Below, piece by piece: positions 1 through 5,648 of a DNA stretch of 7,994 nt; the stretch's first letter is position 1; the number at the start of each line of letters is the position of its first letter. The stretch comes from Bacteroidales bacterium (lineage in GTDB: Bacteria; Bacteroidota; Bacteroidia; Bacteroidales; Muribaculaceae), in assembly GCA_004555955.1 (NCBI GenBank), contig SFJG01000089.1, forward strand, positions 1 through 7,994, given 5' to 3'. The notes below the pieces were generated by a model, which worked only from the letters and a program-made list of their open reading frames with translations, searched no databases and was not told where the DNA came from. Position numbers and translations under genes: made by a program.

Positions 1-249
1 AAAAGCCAAGCTAATGCCAAAAACGATTTCACCGAGACAGAGGCTGTTGTTATGAGATATGTAAACGCTAATCCCGGCGCGGAAATCAGTGCAATTGCAT
101 TAGGGTTGAAGATGTCGGTAAACACAATAACTGACACAATCATAAAACTGTGTCAGTTAGGTGTTATGGAATTCGTCTATAGCCGAGGAAAGTGGACTTT
201 GTCGAGTCTCTCTAATCCGGATAGTTCAGATTCTCTTCAGTTGCGATAA
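1..249 (+). CDS. dprA: C-terminal end of a probable DNA-processing protein DprA (winged-helix tail), 5' truncated
   Basis: Only the last 82 codons are in the window. The frame is open from base 1, so the ATG at 52 is internal and not a start. The visible part resembles the small winged-helix domain that ends many DprA/Smf proteins: an acidic lead-in (FTETEAVVMRYV), a hydrophobic helix pair (ISAIALGLKMS, then VNTITDTIIKLCQLGVM), and a short beta wing (FVYSRGKWTL). A polar serine-rich tail ends at TAA 247-249. DprA loads RecA on incoming single-stranded DNA during transformation, using an N-terminal Rossmann fold that lies outside this window, so the assignment rests on the spacing and pattern of the tail alone. 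Another winged-helix protein is possible. Its last 38 bp overlap the 3' end of luxS on the other strand, and an 11-bp inverted repeat sits inside it at 128-159. Confidence 0.5.
   Translation, partial: KSQANAKNDFTETEAVVMRYVNANPGAEISAIALGLKMSVNTITDTIIKLCQLGVMEFVYSRGKWTLSSLSNPDSSDSLQLR
121..165. repeat. Inverted repeat / potential strong hairpin inside the dprA-like coding region, past the luxS stop
   Basis: TAACTGACACA at 128-138 is perfectly complementary to TGTGTCAGTTA at 149-159, with a 10-base loop. A second arm, AACAC at 121-125 and GTGTT at 161-165, extends the stem across a 2-versus-1 base bulge. Read on the - strand, the hairpin lies about 50 bases past the luxS stop codon, where a transcript terminator or 3' stabilising stem would be expected. 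No T-run follows on either strand, so it is not a textbook intrinsic terminator. It could also be a DNA site, since the arms are 21 bp apart. The repeat is read directly from the sequence; its role is inferred. Confidence 0.6.
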
Positions 250-694
250 GAAGCACTTCTTTAAGGTATTTCTTTGCTTCCCAACGAGCCATAGGCAGGT
301 TGTTGAGTAAATAGTTTCCGCAGTCGCGCGGGGTGGCTCCGGGGATATCGCCTTCGAAAGTGCTGATAAATTGAAAAGTTTCAATTATCAGAGGCAAAAC
401 GTCGGCAGAAGTAAGTTTACCTTTGACTAATAGATAGTTGCCGGTGCAACAACCCATCGGACCCCAATAGACGATGCGGTCTTTCCAAGTCGGGTGGTTG
501 CGCAAAAATGTTGCGGCAAGATGCTCGATGGTGTGTAGTGCCGACTGCGATACGGCAGGCTCTCTGTTGGGCTCTTTCATTCGAATGTCGAATGTGGTAA
601 TGTAGTCGCCTGATTCTGTGCAGTCGATGCGCGAAACGTATATGCCTCGCTTGAGTGCGAGATGGTTGATTGTAAAACTCGGTATTTTTTCCAT
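212..694 (-). CDS. luxS: S-ribosylhomocysteine lyase LuxS (AI-2 synthase)
   Basis: LuxS is a cytoplasmic metalloenzyme. It splits S-ribosylhomocysteine into homocysteine and 4,5-dihydroxy-2,3-pentanedione, the precursor of the AI-2 signal. At 160 residues it is full length for the family (about 150-170). The metal site is intact: H54 and H58 in HTIEH, with the catalytic base E57, and the third ligand C125 in DCGNY. The catalytic cysteine is C82 in PMGCCTG. The next residue is also cysteine (C83), where E. coli LuxS has Arg and B. subtilis has Gln, and the following TGF is TGN here. The ATG at 692-694 follows the mtnN stop by 3 bp, so the two genes share a transcript and act in consecutive reactions. 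No clear Shine-Dalgarno is present. The TAG stop at 212-214 lies inside the convergent dprA-like gene. Function is near certain; whether AI-2 acts as a signal here cannot be seen. Confidence 0.97.
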   Translation of the reverse strand: MEKIPSFTINHLALKRGIYVSRIDCTESGDYITTFDIRMKEPNREPAVSQSALHTIEHLAATFLRNHPTWKDRIVYWGPMGCCTGNYLLVKGKLTSADVLPLIIETFQFISTFEGDIPGATPRDCGNYLLNNLPMARWEAKKYLKEVLLIATEENLNYPD

Positions 695-697
695 AAA

Positions 698-1384
698 CTA
701 TAATTGCGATAGGATGTCTGACAAGATTTCGAATGTGTGTACTGGAGCAGTTCCCCAAAAATCCGTGTATTGGGAATAGTTGTCGGCTTCGGCTCCCGGT
801 GTGTCGCTGATGATGCGAAGAACAAACACCGAAACGCCCTTTAAGTGGCACACTTGTGCAATAGCCGCCGATTCCATATCGACAGCCAATGCCCCGGGGA
901 AATGCGATTTGATATCGGCAACTTCTTCAACAGTCGAAATGAATTTGTCGCCGGAGCAAATCAATCCCGAAAGGATTCTACCTTTGTCGGCTATTCGTGT
1001 TGCTATTTCTGTCAATGCCGAGTCGGAACGGTAGAATAGGGGAAGTCCTTCGACACATCCGTAATCATTACCGGGACCGCACCACACATCGTGGTAGGCT
1101 ATCTCGCTTCCAACGACCACATCCATTCGACGTACTTGCAGGTCCGCGCCTCCGGCAACTCCGGTGTTTATCACTACGTCGGGTTTGCATATTTCTATCA
1201 ACGACAATGTGCCGACGGCCGCGTTGACTTTGCCTATGCCGCATTGCATTGCATAGACTTCGTTTTTGCCTACGCATCCGTGATAAATCTTTATGCCGTT
1301 TACTACGGATTCTTCTTTGTTTTCAATTATATTGAGCAAAAGTGCTAATTCTTTGCTCATTGCAACGATTATGCCGATTTTCAT
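698..1384 (-). CDS. mtnN: 5'-methylthioadenosine/S-adenosylhomocysteine nucleosidase (Pfs/MtnN)
   Basis: MtnN hydrolyses the glycosidic bond of S-adenosylhomocysteine, 5'-methylthioadenosine and 5'-deoxyadenosine, releasing adenine. It relieves product inhibition of methyltransferases and radical-SAM enzymes and supplies S-ribosylhomocysteine to LuxS. The 228-residue protein is close in length to E. coli Pfs (232) and aligns from the first residue (MKIGIIVAM). Hallmarks are E12 near the N-terminus, the phosphorylase-family segment PDVVINTGVAGG at 68-79, SGDKFI at 144-149, VDMES at 168-172 with E171 matching the ribose-binding Glu of E. coli, and D194 in IISD, the general acid. The ATG at 1382-1384 is the first gene downstream of a good Bacteroidota promoter, with a short AT-rich leader and no Shine-Dalgarno. 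It is transcribed ahead of luxS with a 3-bp gap, the same order as the reactions. It shares its promoter region with the divergent B3/4 gene. Confidence 0.96.
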   Translation of the reverse strand: MKIGIIVAMSKELALLLNIIENKEESVVNGIKIYHGCVGKNEVYAMQCGIGKVNAAVGTLSLIEICKPDVVINTGVAGGADLQVRRMDVVVGSEIAYHDVWCGPGNDYGCVEGLPLFYRSDSALTEIATRIADKGRILSGLICSGDKFISTVEEVADIKSHFPGALAVDMESAAIAQVCHLKGVSVFVLRIISDTPGAEADNYSQYTDFWGTAPVHTFEILSDILSQL

Positions 1385-1397
1385 CTAAATATTATTT

Positions 1398-1424
1398 TTA
1401 ATCTTGATACAAAATTAAGATTAA
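1398..1424. repeat. 8-11-8 inverted repeat in the divergent promoter region, candidate operator
   Basis: TTAATCTT at 1398-1405 and AAGATTAA at 1417-1424 are perfect reverse complements separated by 11 bases, so the arms are 19 bp apart, about two helical turns. The left arm overlaps the -33 element of the + strand promoter and the right arm abuts the -7 element of the - strand promoter, so a bound dimer could affect both. The region is very AT-rich, which makes an 8-bp match by chance fairly likely. No regulator gene is visible nearby. Confidence 0.3.
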
Positions 1425-1436
1425 TTATTAACTTTG
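1403..1436 (+). promoter_or_regulatory. Bacteroidota-type promoter for the B3/4 protein and YciO-like gene pair
   Basis: The -7 element TAACTTTG at 1429-1436 matches the Bacteroidota consensus TAnnTTTG exactly. A TTG at 1404-1406 (CTTG from 1403) stands 22 bp upstream as the -33 element, within the spacing known for this promoter class. Transcription should begin around 1441-1444, which leaves a leader of about 13-16 bases before the ATG at 1457. This also argues against the in-frame TTG at 1445 as the start. Confidence 0.55.
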
Positions 1437-1443
1437 GAGCAAA
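1410..1443 (-). promoter_or_regulatory. Bacteroidota-type promoter for mtnN-luxS
   Basis: Read on the - strand, TAATTTTG (bases 1417 down to 1410) matches TAnnTTTG, and TTTG (1443 down to 1440) lies 22 bp upstream as the -33 element. The start of transcription should fall near 1402-1405, about 20 bases before the mtnN ATG. It overlaps the divergent + strand promoter over most of its length, so the two polymerase sites probably exclude each other. Confidence 0.55.
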
Positions 1444-1456
1444 TTTGGTCCAAAAA

Positions 1457-2116
1457 ATGAGAATTATAGTAGAAGATAGGATAAAACAATATAGTCCGGG
1501 GCTTCAAATCGGCTTAATTCGAGCAAATGTGGTAAATAGCGAGACTTCGGAACAACTGTGGGAGGAACTCCAAACGGCCTGCCAACGTATTTCCGATAGT
1601 TACGAACTGTCGTGGATTAATAAGCGTCCCGCAATTGCCGCTACTCGCGAATTATATAAGCGTTGTGGCAAAGACCCGAATCGTTATCGCGTGTCGAGCG
1701 AGGCTTTGTGTCGGCGTATCGTAAAGGGCTTGGGGATATATCGAATCAATACGCTCGTCGATTTGATTAACTTGGTGTCGATTGGCAGTGGATATGCCAT
1801 TGGCGGCTTTGATGCGGATAAGATTTCGGGCGACAGCGTAACGTTGGGCATCGGCGAAGCCGATGAGCTGTTTGAAGGCATCGGTCGTGGGTTGCTTAAT
1901 GTTGACGGTCTGCCGTTATATCGCGATGAATTGGGCGGTATTGGAAGCCCGACAAGTGATGTCGAACGCACGAAAATCACACTCGAAACAACGAAGCTGC
2001 AGATGCAAATCAATGCGTTCGGCGAAGAGATGCCGCTTCGCGACACCATCGAATGGAGCGTGGATTTGCTCGAAAAATATGCTAATGCCAAGAATTTTGA
2101 AATCGAAATATTTTAA
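1457..2116 (+). CDS. Solo B3/4-domain protein (PheRS beta-like tRNA-editing module)
   Basis: This 219-residue protein looks like a free-standing B3/4 domain, the module of phenylalanyl-tRNA synthetase beta that hydrolyses mischarged Tyr-tRNA(Phe). The family pattern is clear: RPAIAATRELYKRCGKDPNRYR at about residues 57-78 (R64, Y67, G71, D73, P74, R76, Y77, R78), SSEALCRR at 80-87, INTLVDLINLVS at 97-108, and GGFDADKI at 116-123. The catalytic and tRNA-contacting parts of a synthetase are absent, and it has no signal peptide or membrane segment. The cellular role of solo B3/4 proteins is not settled; trans-editing of a mischarged tRNA is a reasonable guess only. I chose ATG 1457 over TTG 1445 because the promoter puts the transcript start at about 1441-1444, although a GGAG at 1436-1439 would suit the TTG. 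It lies 5 bp upstream of the YciO-like gene and is probably cotranscribed with it. Confidence 0.85.
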   Translation: MRIIVEDRIKQYSPGLQIGLIRANVVNSETSEQLWEELQTACQRISDSYELSWINKRPAIAATRELYKRCGKDPNRYRVSSEALCRRIVKGLGIYRINTLVDLINLVSIGSGYAIGGFDADKISGDSVTLGIGEADELFEGIGRGLLNVDGLPLYRDELGGIGSPTSDVERTKITLETTKLQMQINAFGEEMPLRDTIEWSVDLLEKYANAKNFEIEIF

Positions 2117-2121
2117 ATACT

Positions 2122-2727
2122 ATGAAGATACTGAAGGTGTTTGAAGGGAGTATTAACGAACGCAATATAGAGCTTGCCGTAGAAGCTTTGCGCGATGGGG
2201 AAATCATTATTTATCCCACCGATACTATATATGCTCTTGGTTGTAATGCATTGAACAACAGTGCAATTGTGCGGCTTTGTAAATTGAAAGGCATTAATCC
2301 CGACAAGACCTACTTGTCGATTATTTGCGATGGCATTTCGATGGCAGCCGAATATGCAAAGTTTGACAACAATCAATTCAAGTTGCTGAAGAATAATACG
2401 CCCGGGCCGTTTACATTTATCTTTCCGTCGGCATCTACTTTGCCGAAGGCTTTTAAGGGTCGTAAAACCGTTGGCGTACGTATCCCTCAAAATAAGATAG
2501 CATTGGAATTGGTCAAGCTCCTCGGTTCGCCGATTATTTCGACAACGATTCAGTATGATGACGACGATTATGCGACCAATCCGGAATTGATAGCCGAGAC
2601 TTATGACAACAGTGTAAGTCTTCTTATTGACGGCGGAGAGGGTGGTCTGGAGCCGTCAACGATTGTCGATTGTACCTCCGGCGAGCCGGAAATTGTCAGA
2701 GAAGGTTGCGGCGATTTGGTGTTGTAA
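2122..2727 (+). CDS. Sua5/YciO/YrdC-family protein, YciO-like
   Basis: A single YrdC-like domain fills the 201 residues, close to E. coli YciO (206), with none of the extra C-terminal domain of Sua5. Visible motifs are YPTDTIYALGCNA at 31-43, KLKGINPDKTYLS at 54-66, TPGPFTFIFPSAS at 93-105, VGVRIP at 117-122, SPIISTT at 136-142 and PSTIVD at 178-183. TsaC/Sua5 members make threonylcarbamoyl-AMP from threonine, bicarbonate and ATP for the t6A modification of ANN-decoding tRNAs. In those enzymes the second motif reads KxR followed by a conserved Pro-Leu. Here it is KLK with YLS, as in YciO-type paralogues, whose role in t6A is doubtful. I would not call it the cell's t6A enzyme without knowing whether another copy exists. 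It follows the B3/4 gene by 5 bp, and its stop (TAA 2725-2727) faces the dbpA stop 2 bp away. Confidence 0.87.
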   Translation: MKILKVFEGSINERNIELAVEALRDGEIIIYPTDTIYALGCNALNNSAIVRLCKLKGINPDKTYLSIICDGISMAAEYAKFDNNQFKLLKNNTPGPFTFIFPSASTLPKAFKGRKTVGVRIPQNKIALELVKLLGSPIISTTIQYDDDDYATNPELIAETYDNSVSLLIDGGEGGLEPSTIVDCTSGEPEIVREGCGDLVL

Positions 2728-2731
2728 CCTT
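2702..2731 (+). other. Possible 3'-end hairpin spanning the YciO-like gene stop codon
   Basis: As RNA from the + strand, 2702-2712 (AAGGUUGCGGC) can pair with 2721-2731 (GUUGUAACCUU) as 11 consecutive pairs, three of them G-U, around an 8-base loop. It covers the YciO-like stop codon and touches the dbpA stop. No U-tract follows, so it is not a standard intrinsic terminator. On the - strand the G-U pairs become A-C mismatches, so only six pairs remain at the base. It might protect the + strand transcript end; the pairing is visible but the role is inferred. Confidence 0.25.
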
Positions 2732-4049
2732 ATTGCCGTGCAATTGATATTTTTACTTTCTGATTTTTTATTTTCTCGCGAGAAATTGCCGCAAGTACGG
2801 ATTTTGCCACACTGGCATCGACGGCAACTAACGCATAATGGTCGGCAACGTCAATGCGTCCGACAGCACTCGCTTCTATGCCCGATTTAGTTAGGATAAA
2901 TCCCAAAATGTCGCCTTTGGAGATTTTCTCTTTCTTTCCGGCTGAGAAAAACAACGTTTCGTTTACTTTCTTGATGCGACATTTTGCCTCTACGTCGAGC
3001 TTGAGGTTGTCGTCGAATGATATAAAGTCCGGAACTCTTTCGTCCGGTCCGGTTATGGCGTAAACCGAGCCGGTATTGTCGACACGTGCAGTTCTTCCGT
3101 TGCGATGAGTATAGGTTTCTTCGGTTTGCGGCAAATGATAATGAACAATATGCTTTACGTCGGAAATGTCAAGTCCTCGAGAGCCCAAATCGGTTGTAAC
3201 CATAATCGAAAACGTTCCGTTGTTGAGCATCATTACGGCTTTTTCTCGGTCTATTTGGTCCAGCCCGCCGTGGTAAAGTCCGACAGGCAGATGTAATGTT
3301 TTGAGATAATCAAAAATACGCAATGCCGATTCACGATGGTTTGCAAATATGATAGTTTTGCCAGGCTCGATGTTGTAGAGTAGGGTGCGTAGTGTTTCCA
3401 ACTTATCGCGCATATCCGATTCAACTCTCAAGACATTAATTCGGCTTTCAACGGTCGATTCCGAAAGGAAACACAGCGTTTCCGCGTCACGAAGATTAAT
3501 AAAATCCGGGCATTCAGAAATGCGTGTTGCCGAGGTGAGAATTTGTCGGGATATGTTCGGCATCCGTTTTATCAGTTTGCGCATTTCTTCGTGGAAACCG
3601 AGTTCGAGCGACTTATCGAATTCGTCAAGCACTAAAATACGAACCGGTTGCAGATATACGTTCCCACGTTTGGCATGGTCTAAAAGTCGACCCGGAGTTC
3701 CGACTAAAATGTCGGGAACAACCGATAGCGAGTTTTCTTCATCAATGACGTTGTGACCGCCGTAGCAGCAAGTCACTTTCAGCCCGACAGCAATAGCTTG
3801 TGCCACTTTGCTAATTTGCACAGCCAACTCACGAGAAGGTGCTATTACGACAGCCTGAACCCTACCGGTCGATGCCTTGATGTTTTTCAGCAATGGTAAA
3901 AGGTAGGCAATAGTCTTGCCGGAGCCGGTAGGAGAGAGCAGAACAACATTGGAAGCGTTGGCTTTAGCAGCCATCGTGGTTTGCATATCGTTCAGACTTT
4001 CAATACCCAGGCGTCGACGTATTTGTTCGATAATAACAGATTCTTTCAT
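2730..4049 (-). CDS. dbpA: DbpA-type ATP-dependent RNA helicase (DEAD-box family, DEFD variant)
   Basis: This 439-residue helicase has both RecA-like domains. Seen in order: a Q-motif-like NDMQ at 20-23, motif I SPTGSGKT at 39-46, Ia PSRELA at 71-76, Ib GTPGR at 117-121, motif II DEFD at 142-145, motif III SAT at 173-175, motif IV IIFANHR at 233-239, motif V TTDLGSRGLDI at 285-295, and motif VI HRNGRTAR at 315-322. The last 70 or so residues (AGKKEKISKGDILGF from 370) match the C-terminal RNA-binding domain of E. coli DbpA (457 aa), which grips hairpin 92 of 23S rRNA, so the likely job is late 50S subunit assembly. Motif II has Phe and Asp where the family name-giving motif has Ala and Asp; the acidic pair needed for Mg-ATP is kept. 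It is last in the ftsK-lolA-trxB-dbpA run, 23 bp after trxB, with no promoter of its own that I can see. Confidence 0.85.
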   Translation of the reverse strand: MKESVIIEQIRRRLGIESLNDMQTTMAAKANASNVVLLSPTGSGKTIAYLLPLLKNIKASTGRVQAVVIAPSRELAVQISKVAQAIAVGLKVTCCYGGHNVIDEENSLSVVPDILVGTPGRLLDHAKRGNVYLQPVRILVLDEFDKSLELGFHEEMRKLIKRMPNISRQILTSATRISECPDFINLRDAETLCFLSESTVESRINVLRVESDMRDKLETLRTLLYNIEPGKTIIFANHRESALRIFDYLKTLHLPVGLYHGGLDQIDREKAVMMLNNGTFSIMVTTDLGSRGLDISDVKHIVHYHLPQTEETYTHRNGRTARVDNTGSVYAITGPDERVPDFISFDDNLKLDVEAKCRIKKVNETLFFSAGKKEKISKGDILGFILTKSGIEASAVGRIDVADHYALVAVDASVAKSVLAAISREKIKNQKVKISIARQ

Positions 4050-4072
4050 GAGTCGGTGTCGGTCAGTGTTTA

Positions 4073-5014
4073 TTATTTATGAGAAATTACAAACTTCTCA
4101 GCATCGATAGCGGCTTTTGCTCCCATTCCGGCAGAGGTAATAGCTTGACGGTAAATAGGGTCGGCAACATCGCCTGCCGCAAACACGCCGGGAACGTTTG
4201 TGGCTGTGGTTACGCCTACGGTTTTTATGTAGCCTTGCTCGTCGAGGTCGATGAACTGTTTAAAGACATCTGTGTTGGGTTTATGTCCGATAGCAAGGAA
4301 GAAACCGTCGATACTGATGTCGAGCGATTCCTCTTGGTCTGTGCCTTTAAACTTAACCAAATGGGCACCTTCAACGCCGTTATCGCCGAATAGTCCTACT
4401 GTGTTTGTGTTGAAAAGAATTTCGATTTTCGGATTGTCGAACACACGTTGCTGCATAGCCTTTGACGCTCGAAGATAGTCTTTGCGGACAATCAAGTAGA
4501 CTTTCGACGCAAGATTGCTCAAGTAGGAAGCCTCTTCGCACGCCGTATCGCCGCCGCCGACTACTGCAACGACTTTCTTGCGGTAGAAGAATCCATCGCA
4601 TGTTGCGCAAGCCGACACTCCCATGCCTGCATATTTTTTCTCGTCGTCGAGCCCCAAATACTTGGCTGTTGCCCCTGTAGCAATGATAACCGACTGAGCA
4701 CTATATACTTGTCCGGAATCGGTTTTTGCAATTAACGGATAGACAGAAAAATCGACTTCCGTAACTACTCCTGTTCGAATATCCGCACCCAAACGACTTG
4801 CTTGACTACGAAGCTCTTCCATCATTTCAGGTCCGGTTATGCCGTTCGGATAGCCCGGGAAATTTTCAATCTCGGTAGTTGTTGTTAATTGTCCGCCGGG
4901 TTGCAGTCCTTCAATAACGATTGGCTCAAGATTTGCGCGCGATGCATAGATAGCTGCTGTATAGCCGGCAGGTCCCGAGCCTATGATTAAGCATTTTGTT
5001 TGTATCTTTTCCAT
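4073..5014 (-). CDS. trxB: Thioredoxin reductase TrxB (NADPH, FAD)
   Basis: TrxB passes electrons from NADPH through FAD to thioredoxin in the cytoplasm. At 313 residues it is the low-molecular-weight bacterial type. Visible are the FAD-binding GSGPAGYTAAIYASRA at 12-27, the redox-active CATC with C136 and C139, the NADPH-binding fold GGGDTACEEA at 153-162, and the C-terminal FAD motif FAAGDV at 278-283. The NADPH phosphate-binding element, HRRxxxR in E. coli, reads VRKDYLR at 176-182: His is Val and the second Arg is Lys, a mild change that keeps the positive charge. The ATG at 5012-5014 stands 14 bp after the lolA-like stop in an AT-rich gap with no clear Shine-Dalgarno. Position between a periplasmic carrier and a helicase gives no specific hint beyond cotranscription. 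Confidence 0.96.
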   Translation of the reverse strand: MEKIQTKCLIIGSGPAGYTAAIYASRANLEPIVIEGLQPGGQLTTTTEIENFPGYPNGITGPEMMEELRSQASRLGADIRTGVVTEVDFSVYPLIAKTDSGQVYSAQSVIIATGATAKYLGLDDEKKYAGMGVSACATCDGFFYRKKVVAVVGGGDTACEEASYLSNLASKVYLIVRKDYLRASKAMQQRVFDNPKIEILFNTNTVGLFGDNGVEGAHLVKFKGTDQEESLDISIDGFFLAIGHKPNTDVFKQFIDLDEQGYIKTVGVTTATNVPGVFAAGDVADPIYRQAITSAGMGAKAAIDAEKFVISHK

Positions 5015-5028
5015 AAATAATTATTGTT

Positions 5029-5643
5029 TTATCGCAAGTCAACAACTTTCGTGCCTTCCGGAACGAGCGACTTGTCGTAGGTAAATGTTGAAGGTTTGAA
5101 TGATTGTTTACATTTATAGTTGCTCATTACGATTACTATCGATGTGTTGTCGTTCATCTTGAAAAGAATCTTCATCGGTAGATATTTCTGTTTGCTTACC
5201 CAAATGGTAACCGAAGCAATGTCGGTCGATTTCGGCGTTTTGGGTTTCATTAGCACTTCGTGGTTGCTTTCCGTATCCGATTTCATCAGGAATGCATTGA
5301 ATGAATGTCGGAAATTGCTGATAATAGAGTAGGGGTTTACCATTTGCAGCTCTTCGTCGGTAGGCTCGGTAATACAAACTTCGTCGGTCATCGTCGAGTA
5401 GCTCCATTGTGTTTTTCCGTCGTACCAGCAAATCAAATCAGCCGACGACATTCTGAACTTGTTGCCTTGCATTGCGATTTGCCCCGTGGTGTTGCCTTGG
5501 TCGGTAGTAATCGAATAGTTGGCTGATATGCCGTTCTGTGCCTTATAGTTTTCGACCAATTTAGTAATAATACGTTCACCATTGCTGGCAAATGTCGGAA
5601 GTGCAAATACTGATGCTATGAATACTAAGAGTAGCTTTTTCAT
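5029..5643 (-). CDS. lolA: LolA-like periplasmic lipoprotein carrier protein
   Basis: The 204-residue product begins with a clean Sec signal peptide (MKKLLLVFIASVFALPTFAS, cleavage probably after Ser20 and before Asn-Gly), with no lipobox Cys. The rest fits LolA: an early helix with YKAQNGISANYS at about 33-44, then alternating strands (GQIAMQGNKFRM, DLICWYDGKTQWSYS, EVCITEP), a central NPYSIISNF at 103-111, and later strands such as VTIWVSKQKYLPMKILF at 145-161. LolA accepts lipoproteins from the LolCDE transporter at the inner membrane and carries them across the periplasm. Sequence conservation in this family is weak, so the call leans on the fold pattern, the size (E. coli LolA is also about 200 aa) and the ftsK neighbour, a pairing common in Bacteroidales and also found in E. 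coli. Cysteines 72 and 90 lie in neighbouring strands and might form a disulfide (inference). It starts 5 bp after the ftsK stop. Confidence 0.78.
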   Translation of the reverse strand: MKKLLLVFIASVFALPTFASNGERIITKLVENYKAQNGISANYSITTDQGNTTGQIAMQGNKFRMSSADLICWYDGKTQWSYSTMTDEVCITEPTDEELQMVNPYSIISNFRHSFNAFLMKSDTESNHEVLMKPKTPKSTDIASVTIWVSKQKYLPMKILFKMNDNTSIVIVMSNYKCKQSFKPSTFTYDKSLVPEGTKVVDLR

Positions 5644-5648
5644 TTTTG

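Noticed and set aside
417..851. 144-codon - strand frame overlapping luxS and mtnN
   Set aside because: It runs out of frame through two genes with intact catalytic motifs; its composition (Arg, His, Gln) is typical of a shifted frame.
1445..1456. TTG at 1445 as the start of the B3/4 protein, preceded by GGAG at 1436-1439
   Set aside because: The GGAG overlaps the -7 promoter element, so it would lie upstream of the predicted transcript start. The family start MRIIV fits ATG 1457 better.
1684..2091. 135-codon - strand frame opposite the B3/4 gene
   Set aside because: Serine- and proline-rich antisense reading of a well-conserved domain; no independent evidence.
2677..2690. TCCGGC-GA-GCCGGA inverted repeat at the end of the YciO-like gene, considered as a terminator
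   Set aside because: The 2-base spacer forces the stem to open to 5 bp, it lies about 35 bases before the stop codon, and no T-run follows.
2772..2785. 14-bp perfect palindrome (TTTCTCGCGAGAAA) near the 3' end of dbpA, considered as a terminator or operator
   Set aside because: It has no loop, would form only a weak 5-bp AT-rich stem, and no T-run follows. It lies in conserved coding sequence and is likely chance.
5016..5025. AATAATTATT palindrome in the lolA-trxB gap, considered as an operator
   Set aside because: Short and wholly A/T in an AT-rich spacer; expected by chance.
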